From positions 65,752-129,751 of the forward strand of contig JAFAGM010000131.1 in the NCBI GenBank assembly GCA_023422775.1: a DNA stretch of 64,000 nucleotides, written 5' to 3'. Each line of letters begins with the position of its first letter. Position 1 is the first letter of the stretch. The position numbers and the translations under genes were made by a program. Of the stretch, positions 31,501 to 41,401 are shown piece after piece. The DNA is from Pseudomonadota bacterium (GTDB lineage: Bacteria > Pseudomonadota > Alphaproteobacteria > Rhizobiales > Xanthobacteraceae). The notes under the pieces are model-generated. The model was not told the origin of the DNA and did no database searches. It saw nothing but the letters and a program-made list of their open reading frames with translations.

Positions 31501-33798
31501 ATGGATCAATCCCCGAACGATTGGAGCCCGCACAGCGCCCACTGGGGCGCCTTCTCGGCACGATGGAACGGCGATGCGCTGGATGTCAGGCCGTATGAGG
31601 ATGATCCCGCGCCTTCGGCGATACTGCAGAACTTCACCACGGCGGTGCGCCACAGGGCCCGCATCCTGCGGCCGATGGTGCGCAAGGCATGGCTGGAACA
31701 ACGCACCCGTACCGAGCGCACCTTCGACCAGAAGTTCGTCGCCTGCCCCTGGGACGAGGTGCTCGACCTGCTCGCCAATGAATTGTCGCGGATCCGGACC
31801 GAACACGGCGCGGGCGCCGTCTATGGCGGCTCCTACGGCTGGTCCAGCGCCGGACGTTTCCACCACGCGCAGAGCCAGGTTCATCGTTTCCTGAACATCG
31901 CGTTCGGCGGCTATGTGCGTTCGGTCAATAGCTACAGCGCCGGCGCCTCGGCGGTGATCCTGCCGCACATCATGGGCGGCTACGAAGCCGTTTCGCGCCA
32001 TAACGTGACCTGGGATCAGATCGCCGAACACACCGATACGGTGCTGGCCTTCGGAGGGATGGCGGTGAAGAACTCGGATGTCGCAAGCGGCGGCATCAGC
32101 CGGCATATCGAGCGCGACGCGATGCAAAAGGCCACGCGACGCGGTGCGGTATTCTACGGCATCAGCCCGTTGCGCGATGACATGCCGCAGGAGGCCAGCG
32201 CCCGATGGCTGCCGATCAAGGTCGGCACGGATGTTGCGCTGATGCTGGCGCTCGCGCACACGCTGCTCGTCGAAAGCCTGTACGACCGCGACTTTGTCGC
32301 GCGCTATTGCACCGGTTTCGAGCCCTTCGAGCGCTATCTGCGCGGCCGCGACGACAGCACGCCAAAGGACGCGGCATGGGCGGCCAAGATCACCGGCATT
32401 GCCGCCGACACCATCGTCGACATCGCGCGCCGGCTGCCGCGCGGACGCACCCTGGTTACGGTCTCGCACTCGTTGCAGCGGGCGCAATATGGCGAACAGC
32501 CGGTATGGATGGGCGCGGTGCTCGCGGCCATGCTTGGCCAGATCGGCCTGCCCGGTGGCGGATACAATTATGCGCTCGGCGCGCTCGGGCACACCGGCCG
32601 CCGGCTCAATGCCGTGCCGATTCCTACGCTTTCGCAAGCCAGGAATGGCGTCAGCGAGCATATCCCGGTGGCGCGCGTCGCCGACATGCTGCTCAATCCC
32701 GGCCGAAGGTTCGAATACAACGGCCGCTCGATGCACTACCCCGATATCAAGCTGGTCTACTGGGCTGGTGGCAATCCCTTCCATCATCACCAGGATATCA
32801 ACCGGCTGCGGCGTGCGTTCAACGTCCCGCAAACCATCGTCGTGCACGAGAGCGCCTGGACGCCGATGGCAAAATTCGCCGACATCGTGCTGCCGGCAAC
32901 CATGACGCTGGAGCGGGACGACATCGGCGCGGCGGGCACCGATCCAAGGCTGATTGCGATGCGCAGGGCTGTCGACCCTATCGGCGAAGCGCGCGACGAT
33001 TTCGATATTTTTGCCGCGCTGTCGCAGCGAATGGGCGTCGAGCAGGCGTTCACGGAAGGCCGCAGCAGCCGGCAATGGCTGGCCCATCTCTACGAGCCGA
33101 CACGAAAGGCGCTTGCCGCTGCCGGCTGGGACGCACCCGACTTCGAGGAATTCTGGCGGCGCGGCGAACTCGCGCTGCCGTCCGCCCCCGATGACGGCGG
33201 CTTTCTCCGCGCCTTCCGCAACGATCCCGCTGGCAACAGACTGCCGACGCCAAGCGGCAAGATCGAGATCTACTCGAGCACGATCGCCGGTTTCGACTAC
33301 AACGATTGCCCGCCGCACCCGGCATGGCTGCCGTCGACCGAGCCGCCAACCGCGCGCCACCCGTTGACGCTGATCGCCAACCAGCCGTCGACCCGGCTGC
33401 ACAGCCAGCTCGATTTCGGCGCCTACAGCCAGTCGAAGAAAATTGCCGGCCGCGAAGTCGTCCGCCTCAACCCCGTCGATGCGGCGCAACGCGGCATCGG
33501 CGACGGTGACATCGCCCGCCTGTTCAACGACCGCGGTGCATGCCTGGCTGCCGCTGCCGTCACCCAGGACGTCATGCCCGGCGTGATCCAATTGTCCACC
33601 GGCGCCTGGTACGATCCGGAGCAGGGTACGGCACAGCAGCCGCTCTGCATCCACGGAAATCCGAACGTACTCACCCGCGACATCGGCACCTCGCGGTTGG
33701 CGCAAGGCTGCTGCGGCCAGGTGACGGTGGTCGAGTGCGAGAAGTTTTCCGGAGTGCTGCCCGACATCCGCGCGTTCGATCCGCCCGAAGAGGGGTGA
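31501..33798 (+). CDS. Molybdopterin-dependent oxidoreductase of the BisC/DMSO/TMAO reductase family
   Basis: A 765-residue Mo-bis-MGD enzyme. The N-terminal AHWGAFSARWNGDALDVRPYEDDP resembles biotin sulfoxide and TMAO reductases. GGSYGWSSAGRFHHAQSQ contains the expected Mo-coordinating Ser. No Fe-S cysteines and no Tat signal are present, which points to a cytoplasmic BisC-type enzyme rather than periplasmic TorA or DorA. It may reduce S- or N-oxides. It probably shares a transcript with the gamma-glutamyltransferase gene. A palindromic repeat follows its stop. Confidence 0.9.
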   Translation: MDQSPNDWSPHSAHWGAFSARWNGDALDVRPYEDDPAPSAILQNFTTAVRHRARILRPMVRKAWLEQRTRTERTFDQKFVACPWDEVLDLLANELSRIRTEHGAGAVYGGSYGWSSAGRFHHAQSQVHRFLNIAFGGYVRSVNSYSAGASAVILPHIMGGYEAVSRHNVTWDQIAEHTDTVLAFGGMAVKNSDVASGGISRHIERDAMQKATRRGAVFYGISPLRDDMPQEASARWLPIKVGTDVALMLALAHTLLVESLYDRDFVARYCTGFEPFERYLRGRDDSTPKDAAWAAKITGIAADTIVDIARRLPRGRTLVTVSHSLQRAQYGEQPVWMGAVLAAMLGQIGLPGGGYNYALGALGHTGRRLNAVPIPTLSQARNGVSEHIPVARVADMLLNPGRRFEYNGRSMHYPDIKLVYWAGGNPFHHHQDINRLRRAFNVPQTIVVHESAWTPMAKFADIVLPATMTLERDDIGAAGTDPRLIAMRRAVDPIGEARDDFDIFAALSQRMGVEQAFTEGRSSRQWLAHLYEPTRKALAAAGWDAPDFEEFWRRGELALPSAPDDGGFLRAFRNDPAGNRLPTPSGKIEIYSSTIAGFDYNDCPPHPAWLPSTEPPTARHPLTLIANQPSTRLHSQLDFGAYSQSKKIAGREVVRLNPVDAAQRGIGDGDIARLFNDRGACLAAAAVTQDVMPGVIQLSTGAWYDPEQGTAQQPLCIHGNPNVLTRDIGTSRLAQGCCGQVTVVECEKFSGVLPDIRAFDPPEEG

Positions 33799-33810
33799 TG
33801 CCAGCCACTG

Positions 33811-33885
33811 TCATTGCGAGCGTAGCGAAGCAATCCATGCTGCGCCACGGGGAGAGAATGGATTGCTTCGCTACGCTCGCAATGA
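33811..33885. repeat. Palindromic intergenic repeat with perfect 28-bp arms
   Basis: The arms 33811-33838 and 33858-33885 are perfect inverted copies (TCATTGCGAGCGTAGCGAAG and onward) around a 19-base loop. It lies between two convergent genes and can form a long hairpin. A single arm of the same family is at 42486-42513. This sequence type is dispersed in Bradyrhizobium-group genomes. Confidence 0.92.
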
Positions 33886-33897
33886 CGGATAGAGCCC

Positions 33898-35163
33898 CTA
33901 CCCGAACCGCTGCTCGTACCGGCGCACGTTGAGTTCGCTCACGTCGATATCCGGCTTGCGCCCGGACAGTATATCCGCCATCACCCTTCCCGATCCGCAC
34001 GCCATGGTCCAGCCCAGCGTGCCGTGTCCTGTGTTGAGGTGCAAATTGCTGTATCGAGTCGGACCGATCACCGGCGGCCCGTCCGGCGTCATCGGCCGCA
34101 GGCCGCACCAGAACGTTGCCTTTCCCAAATCGCCGCCGCGTGGAAACATGTCGGTCAGGGAATGATCGAGCGTCGCCCGCCGCGCCGCATCGAGGCTGGT
34201 GGAATAGCCCGAGATTTCCGCGGTGCCGCCGACGCGGATGCGATCCCCGAGCCGCGTGATTGCGACCTTGTAGCTCTCGTCCATCACGGTCGATTCCGGC
34301 GCGCCGGCGGCATCTATGACCGGCACCGTAATCGAATAGCCCTTCACAGGATAGACCGGTACTGAAACGCCAAGAGGCTTCAGCATCCGCGGCGACCAGC
34401 TTCCCAGCGCTGCGACATAGGCGCCGGCCTGCAACGTTCCGGCGCCGGTAACGACGCCGGTGATCTTGTCGCCTTCCGCAGCCAGATGCTCGATCGACGT
34501 GTTGAACTTGAACTGCACGCCGAGCCGCGCGGCTTCCGTCGCAAGCGCCTGCGTAAACATGTGACAATCGCCGGTCTCGTCCTGCGGCAGACGCAGCCCG
34601 CCGACGAACCTGGCCTTTGCCGTGGCAAGTCCCGGCTCCACTGCGATGCAGCCGGCGGGATCGAGCACTTCGAAAGGCACGCCATACTGCTTGAGCACAG
34701 CGATATCGTCGCCGGTGCCGTCGAGTTGCTTCTGCTTGCGAAACAGTTGCAGCGTGCCCTGGCTGCGCTCGTCGTACTTGATGCCGGTCTCGGCGCGCAG
34801 TTCGCGCAGGCAGTCGCGGCTGTATTCGGCGATCGGGATCATCCGGCTCTTGTTGATGGCGTAGCGCTCTGCCGTGCAGTTGCGCAGCATCTTGAGCATC
34901 CACCACCACATCACAGGATCGAGCTTGGGCCAGATCACCAGCGGCCCGTGCCGCATCAAAAGCCACTTGATGGCCTTCACCGGCACCCCGGGCCCGGCCC
35001 ACGGTGACGAATAGCCGGGCGACACTTCGCCCGCATTGGCGAAACTTGTTTCCTGTGCCGGCTGCGCCTGACGGTCGACGACCGTTACCTCATGGCCGGC
35101 GCGCGCCAGGTAATAGGCCGTGGTGACGCCGATGACGCCACTGCCGAGAACGATGACTTTCAC
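33898..35163 (-). CDS. dadA: D-amino acid dehydrogenase
   Basis: A 421-residue FAD enzyme of the inner-membrane face that oxidises D-amino acids to keto acids and passes electrons to the quinone pool. The FAD motif [21 protein letters not shown] opens the protein; [21 protein letters not shown] and the C-terminal [15 protein letters not shown] are DadA signatures. Length matches DadA. It lies 70 bases downstream of an omega-aminotransferase on the same strand, so both may serve amino-acid or amine breakdown. Confidence 0.94.
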   Translation of the reverse strand: MKVIVLGSGVIGVTTAYYLARAGHEVTVVDRQAQPAQETSFANAGEVSPGYSSPWAGPGVPVKAIKWLLMRHGPLVIWPKLDPVMWWWMLKMLRNCTAERYAINKSRMIPIAEYSRDCLRELRAETGIKYDERSQGTLQLFRKQKQLDGTGDDIAVLKQYGVPFEVLDPAGCIAVEPGLATAKARFVGGLRLPQDETGDCHMFTQALATEAARLGVQFKFNTSIEHLAAEGDKITGVVTGAGTLQAGAYVAALGSWSPRMLKPLGVSVPVYPVKGYSITVPVIDAAGAPESTVMDESYKVAITRLGDRIRVGGTAEISGYSTSLDAARRATLDHSLTDMFPRGGDLGKATFWCGLRPMTPDGPPVIGPTRYSNLHLNTGHGTLGWTMACGSGRVMADILSGRKPDIDVSELNVRRYEQRFG

Positions 35164-35233
35164 GATCCCTCGCGCATCCGCCGCGGGATTGTCCCGCGGC
35201 TTCTGTTGCTCCTGTTGTTCCCAGGAGCAAGGA

Positions 35234-36562
35234 TCAGGCCACGCGCTTGATGGCGTCGCCCAGGATCGAAACGATATCGTCGATATAGCTCTTCTCGACG
35301 ATCAAGGGCGGCGACAGCGCAAAGGAGTCGCCGCTCATGCGCAGATAAAGCCCGCGATTGAAGCAATCGACCATCACGTCATAACCGCGCGCGCCGACGC
35401 CTTCCTTGCGCGGCGCGACTTCAACCGCGCCCATCAGGCCGACGTTGCGGATGTCGACCACGTTCGGCAGGCCCTTGAGCGAATGCAGCGCATCGCGCCA
35501 GTATTCGGCGAGCGACGCACCGCGCGTCAGAAGACCTTCGTCCTTGTAGATATCGAGCGTGGCAAGGCCGGCGGCGCAGGCGGTCGGGTGCGCCGAATAG
35601 GTATAGCCGTGGAACAGTTCGATCGTACCCTCGGGGCCGGTCATCAGCCCGTCGTGGATCTTGCGGTTCGCGAACACCGCACCGCAGGGCACCGTGCCAT
35701 TGGTGATGCCCTTGGCGGTCGTCATCATGTCGGGCGTGACGCCGAAATAATCAGCCGCGAACGGCGCGCCGAGGCGGCCGAAGCCGGTGATGACCTCGTC
35801 GAAGATCAGGAGGATGCCGTGCTTCTCGGAGATTTCACGCAGGCGCTTCAGGTAGTTTTTCGGCGGCGGCAGCACCGCGGTCGAGCCCGGCACCGGCTCG
35901 ACGATGACGGCAGCGATGGTGTCGGCGCCGTGCAGCGCCACCATCCGCTCGAGATCGTCGGCAAGGTCGGCGCCATGCTCCGGCTCATCCTTGGCAAAGG
36001 CGTTACGGCTGAGATCGTGGGTGTGACGGATGTGATCGACGCCGGGCAGATGGGTCGCGAAGGCGCGGCGGTTCGCCACCATGCCGCCGACCGACATGCC
36101 GCCGAAGCCGACGCCGTGATAGCCGCGCTCGCGGCCGATCAGGCGCGTGCGCGTTCCCTGCCCGATGGCGCGCTGGTAAGCGAGCGCGATCTTCAGCGCG
36201 GTATCGACCGATTCGGAGCCCGAATTGGTGAAGAAGATACGATCGAGCCCCTTCGGCGCAATCTCGGCAAGCCGCTCGGCGAAATCGAACGCCATCGGAT
36301 GGCCCATGTTGAACGAGGGCGCGAAGTCGAGATTCGTCAGGCTGCGCTCGACGGCGCTGGCGATCTGACGGCGGCCGTGGCCGGCATTGACGCACCAGAG
36401 GCCGGCTGAGCCGTCGATCACCTTGCGGCCGTCCACGGTGGTGTAGTGCATGCCCTCGGCGGATGCGAACAGCCGCGGCGCTTTCTTGAACTGCCGGTTG
36501 GCCGTGAACGGCATCCAGAATGAATCGGTTTGCAGGGTGTTCGGCTTCTGATGAAGGGTCAC
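35234..36562 (-). CDS. Aspartate aminotransferase family protein (omega-amino acid:pyruvate type)
   Basis: A 442-residue class III PLP aminotransferase. It shows [16 protein letters not shown] near the start (typical of beta-alanine:pyruvate transaminases), [31 protein letters not shown] with the PLP-binding Asp, and the Schiff-base Lys in TTAKGITNG. The start is a GTG at 36560-36562 with AGGAG 8 bases upstream; a much longer frame crosses the intergenic region and the divergent regulator and was rejected. It diverges from an XRE-cupin regulator, the usual partner for amine catabolism genes. Confidence 0.92.
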   Translation of the reverse strand: MTLHQKPNTLQTDSFWMPFTANRQFKKAPRLFASAEGMHYTTVDGRKVIDGSAGLWCVNAGHGRRQIASAVERSLTNLDFAPSFNMGHPMAFDFAERLAEIAPKGLDRIFFTNSGSESVDTALKIALAYQRAIGQGTRTRLIGRERGYHGVGFGGMSVGGMVANRRAFATHLPGVDHIRHTHDLSRNAFAKDEPEHGADLADDLERMVALHGADTIAAVIVEPVPGSTAVLPPPKNYLKRLREISEKHGILLIFDEVITGFGRLGAPFAADYFGVTPDMMTTAKGITNGTVPCGAVFANRKIHDGLMTGPEGTIELFHGYTYSAHPTACAAGLATLDIYKDEGLLTRGASLAEYWRDALHSLKGLPNVVDIRNVGLMGAVEVAPRKEGVGARGYDVMVDCFNRGLYLRMSGDSFALSPPLIVEKSYIDDIVSILGDAIKRVA

Positions 36563-36634
36563 GGACGGCTCCTGGGGCTGGCGGCTGAAGACACTAGCGG
36601 GCCACGCTCGGAAAGGCGCAACAAGTCCTTTTCT

Positions 36635-36650
36635 TGGGTTCTGCAACCCA
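36635..36650. promoter_or_regulatory. Inverted repeat TGGGTT-CTGC-AACCCA, possible XRE-cupin operator
   Basis: A perfect 6-bp inverted repeat sits midway in the 154-base gap between the divergent aminotransferase and regulator genes. Position fits an operator that could serve both directions. Confidence 0.4.
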
Positions 36651-36716
36651 TTGATTTTATTGATGCGGTCTGGGCATATTTGTCGGATCCGCAACATCTG
36701 CAACAGGGATTTGGCG

Positions 36717-37265
36717 ATGAGCGTCGATATCGGTGGGCGACTCCGCTTCGTTCGGGCGCGGCACAAGCTCTCGCAACGAGAACTGGCGAAGCGTTCCGGC
36801 GTGACCAATTCGACGATCTCGCTGATCGAATCGAACCAGATGAACCCCTCCGTCGGCGCGCTCAAGCGTATCCTCGATGGCCTGCCGATGGGGCTCGCCG
36901 AATTTTTCGCCATCGAACCGGAGCGGCCGCGCAAGGCGTTCTACCGCGCCGACGAACTGACCGAGATCGGCAAGCAGCCGATCTCCTACCGCCAGGTCGG
37001 CGACACCATGTTCGGCCGAGCCCTGCAAATTCTGAAAGAGCGCTACGAGCCGGGCAGCGACACCGGCCGGGTGCCACTCACGCATGACGGCGAGGAAGGC
37101 GGCATCGTGGTCTCCGGCCGGCTGGAGGTGACGGTCGACGACGAGCGCCGCATCCTCGACCCCGGCGACGCCTATTATTTCGAAAGCCGCCGCCCGCATC
37201 GCTTCCGCTGCGTCGGCGGCAAACCGTGCGAAGTGATCTCGGCCTGCACGCCGCCGACGTTTTGA
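36717..37265 (+). CDS. XRE family regulator with cupin sensor domain
   Basis: A 182-residue regulator. Residues 5-60 are an XRE helix-turn-helix (LSQRELAKRSGVTNSTISLIESNQMNPS). Residues ~110-180 form a cupin barrel (GIVVSGRLEVTVDDERRILDPGDAYYFESRRPHRFRC). This is the PuuR-like layout, in which the cupin senses a polyamine or related compound. The ATG at 36717 is the start that opens the HTH. It probably represses the divergent aminotransferase. Confidence 0.93.
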   Translation: MSVDIGGRLRFVRARHKLSQRELAKRSGVTNSTISLIESNQMNPSVGALKRILDGLPMGLAEFFAIEPERPRKAFYRADELTEIGKQPISYRQVGDTMFGRALQILKERYEPGSDTGRVPLTHDGEEGGIVVSGRLEVTVDDERRILDPGDAYYFESRRPHRFRCVGGKPCEVISACTPPTF

Positions 37266-37286
37266 GGGATAGCTGCCAACGAATTC

Positions 37287-37376
37287 GTCATGCCCGGCCT
37301 TGTGCCGGACATCCACGAGTTTGCATCATTCGCGACAGAAAGACGTGGATGGCCGGGACAAGTCTGGCCACGACGA
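37287..37376. repeat. Dispersed palindromic repeat (CATGCCCGGCC type)
   Basis: The left part, GTCATGCCCGGCCTTGTGCC to CATCCACG (37287-37317), is answered in inverted orientation by CGTGGATGGCCGGGACAAG (37344-37362). It occupies part of the 353-base gap between the XRE-cupin regulator and a crotonase gene. Elements of this sequence are familiar from intergenic regions of Bradyrhizobium genomes. Nothing else definite is seen in the gap. Confidence 0.75.
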
Positions 37377-37618
37377 AGATATTCAATTCACTTCGCCAGC
37401 GCGCTGGAAAGCACCAGTTCGAGTTCCTGCCTGACATCGTCTCGTCCGACTCGCCGCCCTCCTCCGTCGCATCGCTGACATACTGCTCGACCTACACCGC
37501 AAGCACCGGACAGCCGGCCTATGACACTTGACATAGCCGGCCTCGCGTGAAGTCATGACGACCGTCATACTAACAGGCGCATCGCACTTTTCAGCGCCGC
37601 TGCGAGGGAACCAGGACC

Positions 37619-38398
37619 ATGACCACCGAGGGAAAAATCCGGACCGAAACCCACGATCGCATTTTCAGGATCATCATCGACAATCCCGCCAAGAAGAACG
37701 CGTTCTCGCCGGCGATGATGGAGCAACTGTCGAACGCGCTGACGGAGCTTCACAACAACGACAGCTACTGGGTCGGCGTCATCTGCGCCGAAGGCAGGGA
37801 TTTTACCGCCGGCCTCGACATGCCGAAATTCTTCGGCCCCACCGCCGAGAAGCGCAACTTCAAGGAAGGCAATGTCGACGTATTCGGCCTGCAGAAGCGC
37901 TGCAAAAAGCCGATCGTCACTGCCGTTCAGGGCATCGTCTTCACCATCGGCATCGAGCTGATGCTGGCGGGCGATATCGTCGTTGCCGCCGACGATGCCC
38001 GCTTCTGCCAGATGGAATCCAGGCGCGGCATTGCTCCCTTCGGCGGCGCGCATTTCCGCTTCCTTTCGCGCACCGGCTGGGGCAACGCGATGTATCACCT
38101 GTTCCTGTGCGATGAATTCAACGCTGCCCGCGCCCGCGAGATCGGCCTGGTGCAGGAGGTCGTGCCCGCTGGCCAGCAGGTCGAACGTGCGATGGCGCTG
38201 GCCGCGATCATCGCGCGCAATGCGCCGCTCGGCATCCAGGTGACCAAGGAGGCGGCCGCAAGGTATGTCGAGCACGGCGAAGCCGCAGCCATTGCTTATA
38301 TTCCAACCGTGCGCGAGCGGGTGTTGAACAGCGCCGACGCGAAGGAAGGCATCCAGTCCTTTATCGAGCGGCGCGCCGCGGTGTTTCAGGGGCGATGA
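37619..38398 (+). CDS. Enoyl-CoA hydratase/isomerase (crotonase) family protein
   Basis: A 259-residue crotonase. Oxyanion-hole segments are FTAGLDMPKFF and VQGIVFTIGIELML. In the catalytic region the sequence is ESRRGIAPFGGAHFRFLSRTG, where the usual second Glu is not obvious, so the reaction may be isomerisation or another crotonase-type reaction. The downstream hydratase-family gene starts two bases after its stop, indicating one operon. Confidence 0.9.
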   Translation: MTTEGKIRTETHDRIFRIIIDNPAKKNAFSPAMMEQLSNALTELHNNDSYWVGVICAEGRDFTAGLDMPKFFGPTAEKRNFKEGNVDVFGLQKRCKKPIVTAVQGIVFTIGIELMLAGDIVVAADDARFCQMESRRGIAPFGGAHFRFLSRTGWGNAMYHLFLCDEFNAARAREIGLVQEVVPAGQQVERAMALAAIIARNAPLGIQVTKEAAARYVEHGEAAAIAYIPTVRERVLNSADAKEGIQSFIERRAAVFQGR

Positions 38399-38399
38399 G

Positions 38400-39191
38400 G
38401 TGAGTGCAATGCATCTGTCGGAAAAGCAGGAGAAACTGGCAAACCTGCTCGTGCGCGCGCGGCGGGACGCCAGCCAGATAACCCTGTCCGACGATCTCGT
38501 GCCGGCGACGGCGCATGACGCCTACGCCGTCAACAAGGCGGTGGCGGAGCGGCTCGGCTGGGAGCCGCTGGGCTGGAAGATTGCCGGCACGACCGATGCC
38601 ATGCGCGGCAAGCTGCAACTCGACGGGCCGATTTATGGCCGGACATTTCGCCGCTTTGCCTGCACCTCGCCCGTCAGTTTCAAGGCTGCCGGGTTGCTCG
38701 ATCCGCTGATCGAATGCGAGTTCTTCGTCACGCTGGCGCGCGACCTGCCGCCGCGGGACGAGCCCTGGACGCCCGCTGAAACCATCGAGGCGATCGCCGA
38801 GGTTCACGCCGGCATCGAAGTGGCGGAGTGCCGCTATCCGAGGAAGGCGCTGCCGCCGCTGCCGGGCATCCTCGCCGACGGCAGCGCGTCGGGCCGCTAC
38901 GTCTTCGGCGACCGGATCGAGCGATGGCGCGAGGGGCTTGCAGCGATGGCGGTCCGGCTCGAAATCGACGGCGCCCTGCGGCGCGAGGGCGTCGGCGCGG
39001 ATGTCATGGGCGATCCGCTGCGGCCCTTGTGGTGGCTGGCGGAAGAGCGCCGGCAATGGGGCGACGGGCTTCGCGCCGGCGAGACGATCTCGACCGGCTC
39101 GATGACCGGCATGCTGCCGATCCGCGGCGGCCAGCATGTTCTGGCGCGCTTCGGCGACGTGGCGACCATCGAGATCACGATCCAGCCCTGA
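38400..39191 (+). CDS. 2-keto-4-pentenoate hydratase family protein
   Basis: A 263-residue protein of the hydratase/decarboxylase branch of the FAH superfamily (MhpD/DmpE/DmpH-like). DAYAVNKAVAERLGWEPLGWKIAGTT and DPLIECEFFVTLARDLPPRD, with metal-binding acidic residues, support this, as does the C-terminal DVATIEITIQP. It would hydrate or decarboxylate unsaturated keto acids from ring cleavage. The frame can start at GTG 38400 or at ATG 38409, the latter with GAGG about 8 bases upstream. It is coupled to the crotonase gene before it. Confidence 0.87.
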   Translation: MSAMHLSEKQEKLANLLVRARRDASQITLSDDLVPATAHDAYAVNKAVAERLGWEPLGWKIAGTTDAMRGKLQLDGPIYGRTFRRFACTSPVSFKAAGLLDPLIECEFFVTLARDLPPRDEPWTPAETIEAIAEVHAGIEVAECRYPRKALPPLPGILADGSASGRYVFGDRIERWREGLAAMAVRLEIDGALRREGVGADVMGDPLRPLWWLAEERRQWGDGLRAGETISTGSMTGMLPIRGGQHVLARFGDVATIEITIQP

Positions 39192-39270
39192 TGACGGCCC
39201 GACGCGAACTCTCCCTCAACGGCCGGCGTCAACGGGACGGAACGGTGTAGACAGGAGGCTGGTTGCGATT

Positions 39271-40506
39271 TCACGCCATCGCCAGCCGCTGCCGCGACCG
39301 CATCAGCAACAACAGCATGATCACGACGTTGAGCGCGTTCCAGGCAAGACCGTTAGCAAACGCCGCCGCGTAGGAGCCGGTGGCGTCGAAGATCACGCCG
39401 GAGATCCAGCCGCCGAACGACATGCCGAACACGGAGGCAAAGATCACGATGCCCACGCGCGTCGCAGCTTCCGAAGCCGGCATCGCCTCGCGGACGATGA
39501 TGGCGTAGCTCGGTACGATGCCGCCCTGGAACAGCCCGAACATCGCGGAGATGATGTAGAGCGAGGTCAGGCTGTCGAAGAACAAATAGAACAGCAGCGC
39601 CGTGCCCTGCGCGACCGAGCCGATCAGGAGCGTCGCGATGCCGCCGATCTTGTCGGCGAGGAAGCCTGAGCCGATCCGGCTGATGATGCCGAAGCCCAGC
39701 ATCAGCGATAGCATTTCGGCGCCCCGCGCCACGCCGTAGCCGAGATCGCCACAATAGGCGACGATGTGCACCTGCGGCATCGACATCGCCACGCAGCAGG
39801 CAATGCTCGCGACCGCCAGGATCGCTGTGAGCGCATTGGTGGAGAGCCGCAGGTTCACGCGCGGCGGCGGCGCGTTGACATGATCGCGCTGCCCGCCCGC
39901 TCCCATCAGCATCCGCAAGCCGATCAGCGCCAGTGTCATAGCCACCGCTGTGAAGATGCCGATCGCGATATGGGTGGTGCGCCAGCCGAGTTGCTCCATG
40001 CCGAAGTTCACCAGCGGCGGCCAGATCGTACCGCCGATGTAGTTGCCGCTGGCGGCGATGGCGACCGCGAGCCCGCGGTGGCGGTCGAACCAGTGCGAGG
40101 CTTCGGCCATCAACGGGCCGAAGGTGGCCGACGACGACAGCCCGATCGCGAAATGCACCAGGATGAACTGCCAGATCGACGTCGACATCCCCGCCAGGAT
40201 GTAGCCGAGGCCGAGAATGCCGATGCCGAGGCCGATCGCGGTGACGATGCCATAGCGGTCGGTGATCTTGCCGGTCAGTACGCCGCCAGAGCCGAATCCC
40301 AGCATGACGAACGTGAACGCCAGCGAGGCCGTGCCCCGGGTCGCGCCGAAATCGGCCTGCACGACCGGCAGCGCGACCACCACCGACCACATGCCTACGC
40401 TGCCGAGCGCGCCGATCAGCACGGCCACGGCAAGCCGGGTCCATGCCCGGCGCGAGTCGGGAACGAACAAGCCGGAATCACGGGAGAGTTCAGAAGAAAT
40501 TGCCAC
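39271..40506 (-). CDS. MFS transporter
   Basis: An inner-membrane carrier with about 12 hydrophobic segments. The loop GKITDRYGIVTAIGLG between helices 2 and 3 is a version of the MFS motif, and GFLADKIGGIATLL is its second-half counterpart. It resembles monocarboxylate/oxalate-formate type carriers. I favour a GTG start at 40504-40506 (411 residues); an ATG at 40587 would add 27 residues with no transporter-like content. It is convergent with the hydratase gene, so shared substrate is only a guess. Confidence 0.88.
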   Translation of the reverse strand: MAISSELSRDSGLFVPDSRRAWTRLAVAVLIGALGSVGMWSVVVALPVVQADFGATRGTASLAFTFVMLGFGSGGVLTGKITDRYGIVTAIGLGIGILGLGYILAGMSTSIWQFILVHFAIGLSSSATFGPLMAEASHWFDRHRGLAVAIAASGNYIGGTIWPPLVNFGMEQLGWRTTHIAIGIFTAVAMTLALIGLRMLMGAGGQRDHVNAPPPRVNLRLSTNALTAILAVASIACCVAMSMPQVHIVAYCGDLGYGVARGAEMLSLMLGFGIISRIGSGFLADKIGGIATLLIGSVAQGTALLFYLFFDSLTSLYIISAMFGLFQGGIVPSYAIIVREAMPASEAATRVGIVIFASVFGMSFGGWISGVIFDATGSYAAAFANGLAWNALNVVIMLLLLMRSRQRLAMA

Positions 40507-40790
40507 GGCGAACGCAACTTCGTAGGCAAATCGCCCAAGGTCAAGCCACAATGGCGCGATATTGGGCATGCAATCGCGGGGGAGCACCGGCCGGCACGAA
40601 CTCGGGCCGCGATGTCATCAGCACGAAGATCGGCAATCCCTGATGCGGTCGACCGTTGTCGCCCCTTGACGTTGAGGACGTTGTTTCGAACAGATCGGCC
40701 ACTACATGAGAGCGCGAGCGTCACCATGAAGACCGGATTGGCCGTCATGACTGTCACGGAATTTTCCTCAGACACGCGCGAGAACGTCCG

Positions 40791-41252
40791 ATGAGAACCA
40801 TCCTCACCATCCTGCTGGCGCTGACGGCGCTCTCGGCGCTGCCACTTCAGGCACACAGCCATGATCGGCACGCCCACGGGGGCCATGCGGCGGGCGAGCC
40901 CGGCGATCCCAAAAAGCCTTCCCGCACCATCGAGGTCGGGATGACCGAAATGGCCTACGCGCCCGCGCGCATCGAGGTGAAGCGCGGCGAGCAGATCCGC
41001 TTCGTGATCCGCAACACCGGTGCCGACAACCACGAATTCCTGCTCGCCACCACGGAGGAAAACCTCAGGCATGGCGAGGCGATGAAGGAAAATCCGCATA
41101 TGGAGCATGCCGAGCCGAACGGCGTACTGCTGGCGCCGGACAAATCGGCCGAGATTGTGTGGAAATTCACCAAGGCCGGCACCTTCGAATATTCGTGCCT
41201 GATCCCCGGCCATCGCGAGGCCGGCATGATCGGCCAGGTCCTGGTGAAATGA
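40791..41252 (+). CDS. Exported cupredoxin-domain copper protein
   Basis: A 153-residue periplasmic protein. The signal peptide (1-21) ends LPLQAHS; a His-rich stretch HSHDRHAHGGHAAGE follows and may bind metal. The cupredoxin fold has the blue-copper ligand set: His in DNHEFLLAT and Cys, His, Met in CLIPGHREAGM. It resembles plastocyanin/azurin-like proteins linked to copper handling or electron transfer. The gene stands alone, and no copper exporter is adjacent. Confidence 0.92.
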   Translation: MRTILTILLALTALSALPLQAHSHDRHAHGGHAAGEPGDPKKPSRTIEVGMTEMAYAPARIEVKRGEQIRFVIRNTGADNHEFLLATTEENLRHGEAMKENPHMEHAEPNGVLLAPDKSAEIVWKFTKAGTFEYSCLIPGHREAGMIGQVLVK

Positions 41253-41401
41253 GTGCCGGCGGAATAAGGCGATGCTGAAATGATGCGCTGCTGAAGCGCC
41301 AGTGGCGAAGCGACGGCGGCGCGGGCGAAATTTCCTGTTTGCGTACCCCCTGATCGGCCCTACAACCGGCTCCATTCGTAAGTTGGGAAAGCGAGCCGGC
41401 C

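Noticed and set aside
31219..33705. An 828-codon open frame on the minus strand opposite the BisC-like gene
   Set aside because: It is antisense to a gene with clear family motifs; its composition is Arg/Asp/His-rich and it has no recognisable domain. Long antisense frames are expected in high-GC DNA.
36563..36934. A 124-residue N-terminal extension of the omega-aminotransferase
   Set aside because: It crosses the divergent promoter region and the XRE-cupin gene on the other strand; a GTG with a good ribosome-binding site at 36562 gives the normal family length.
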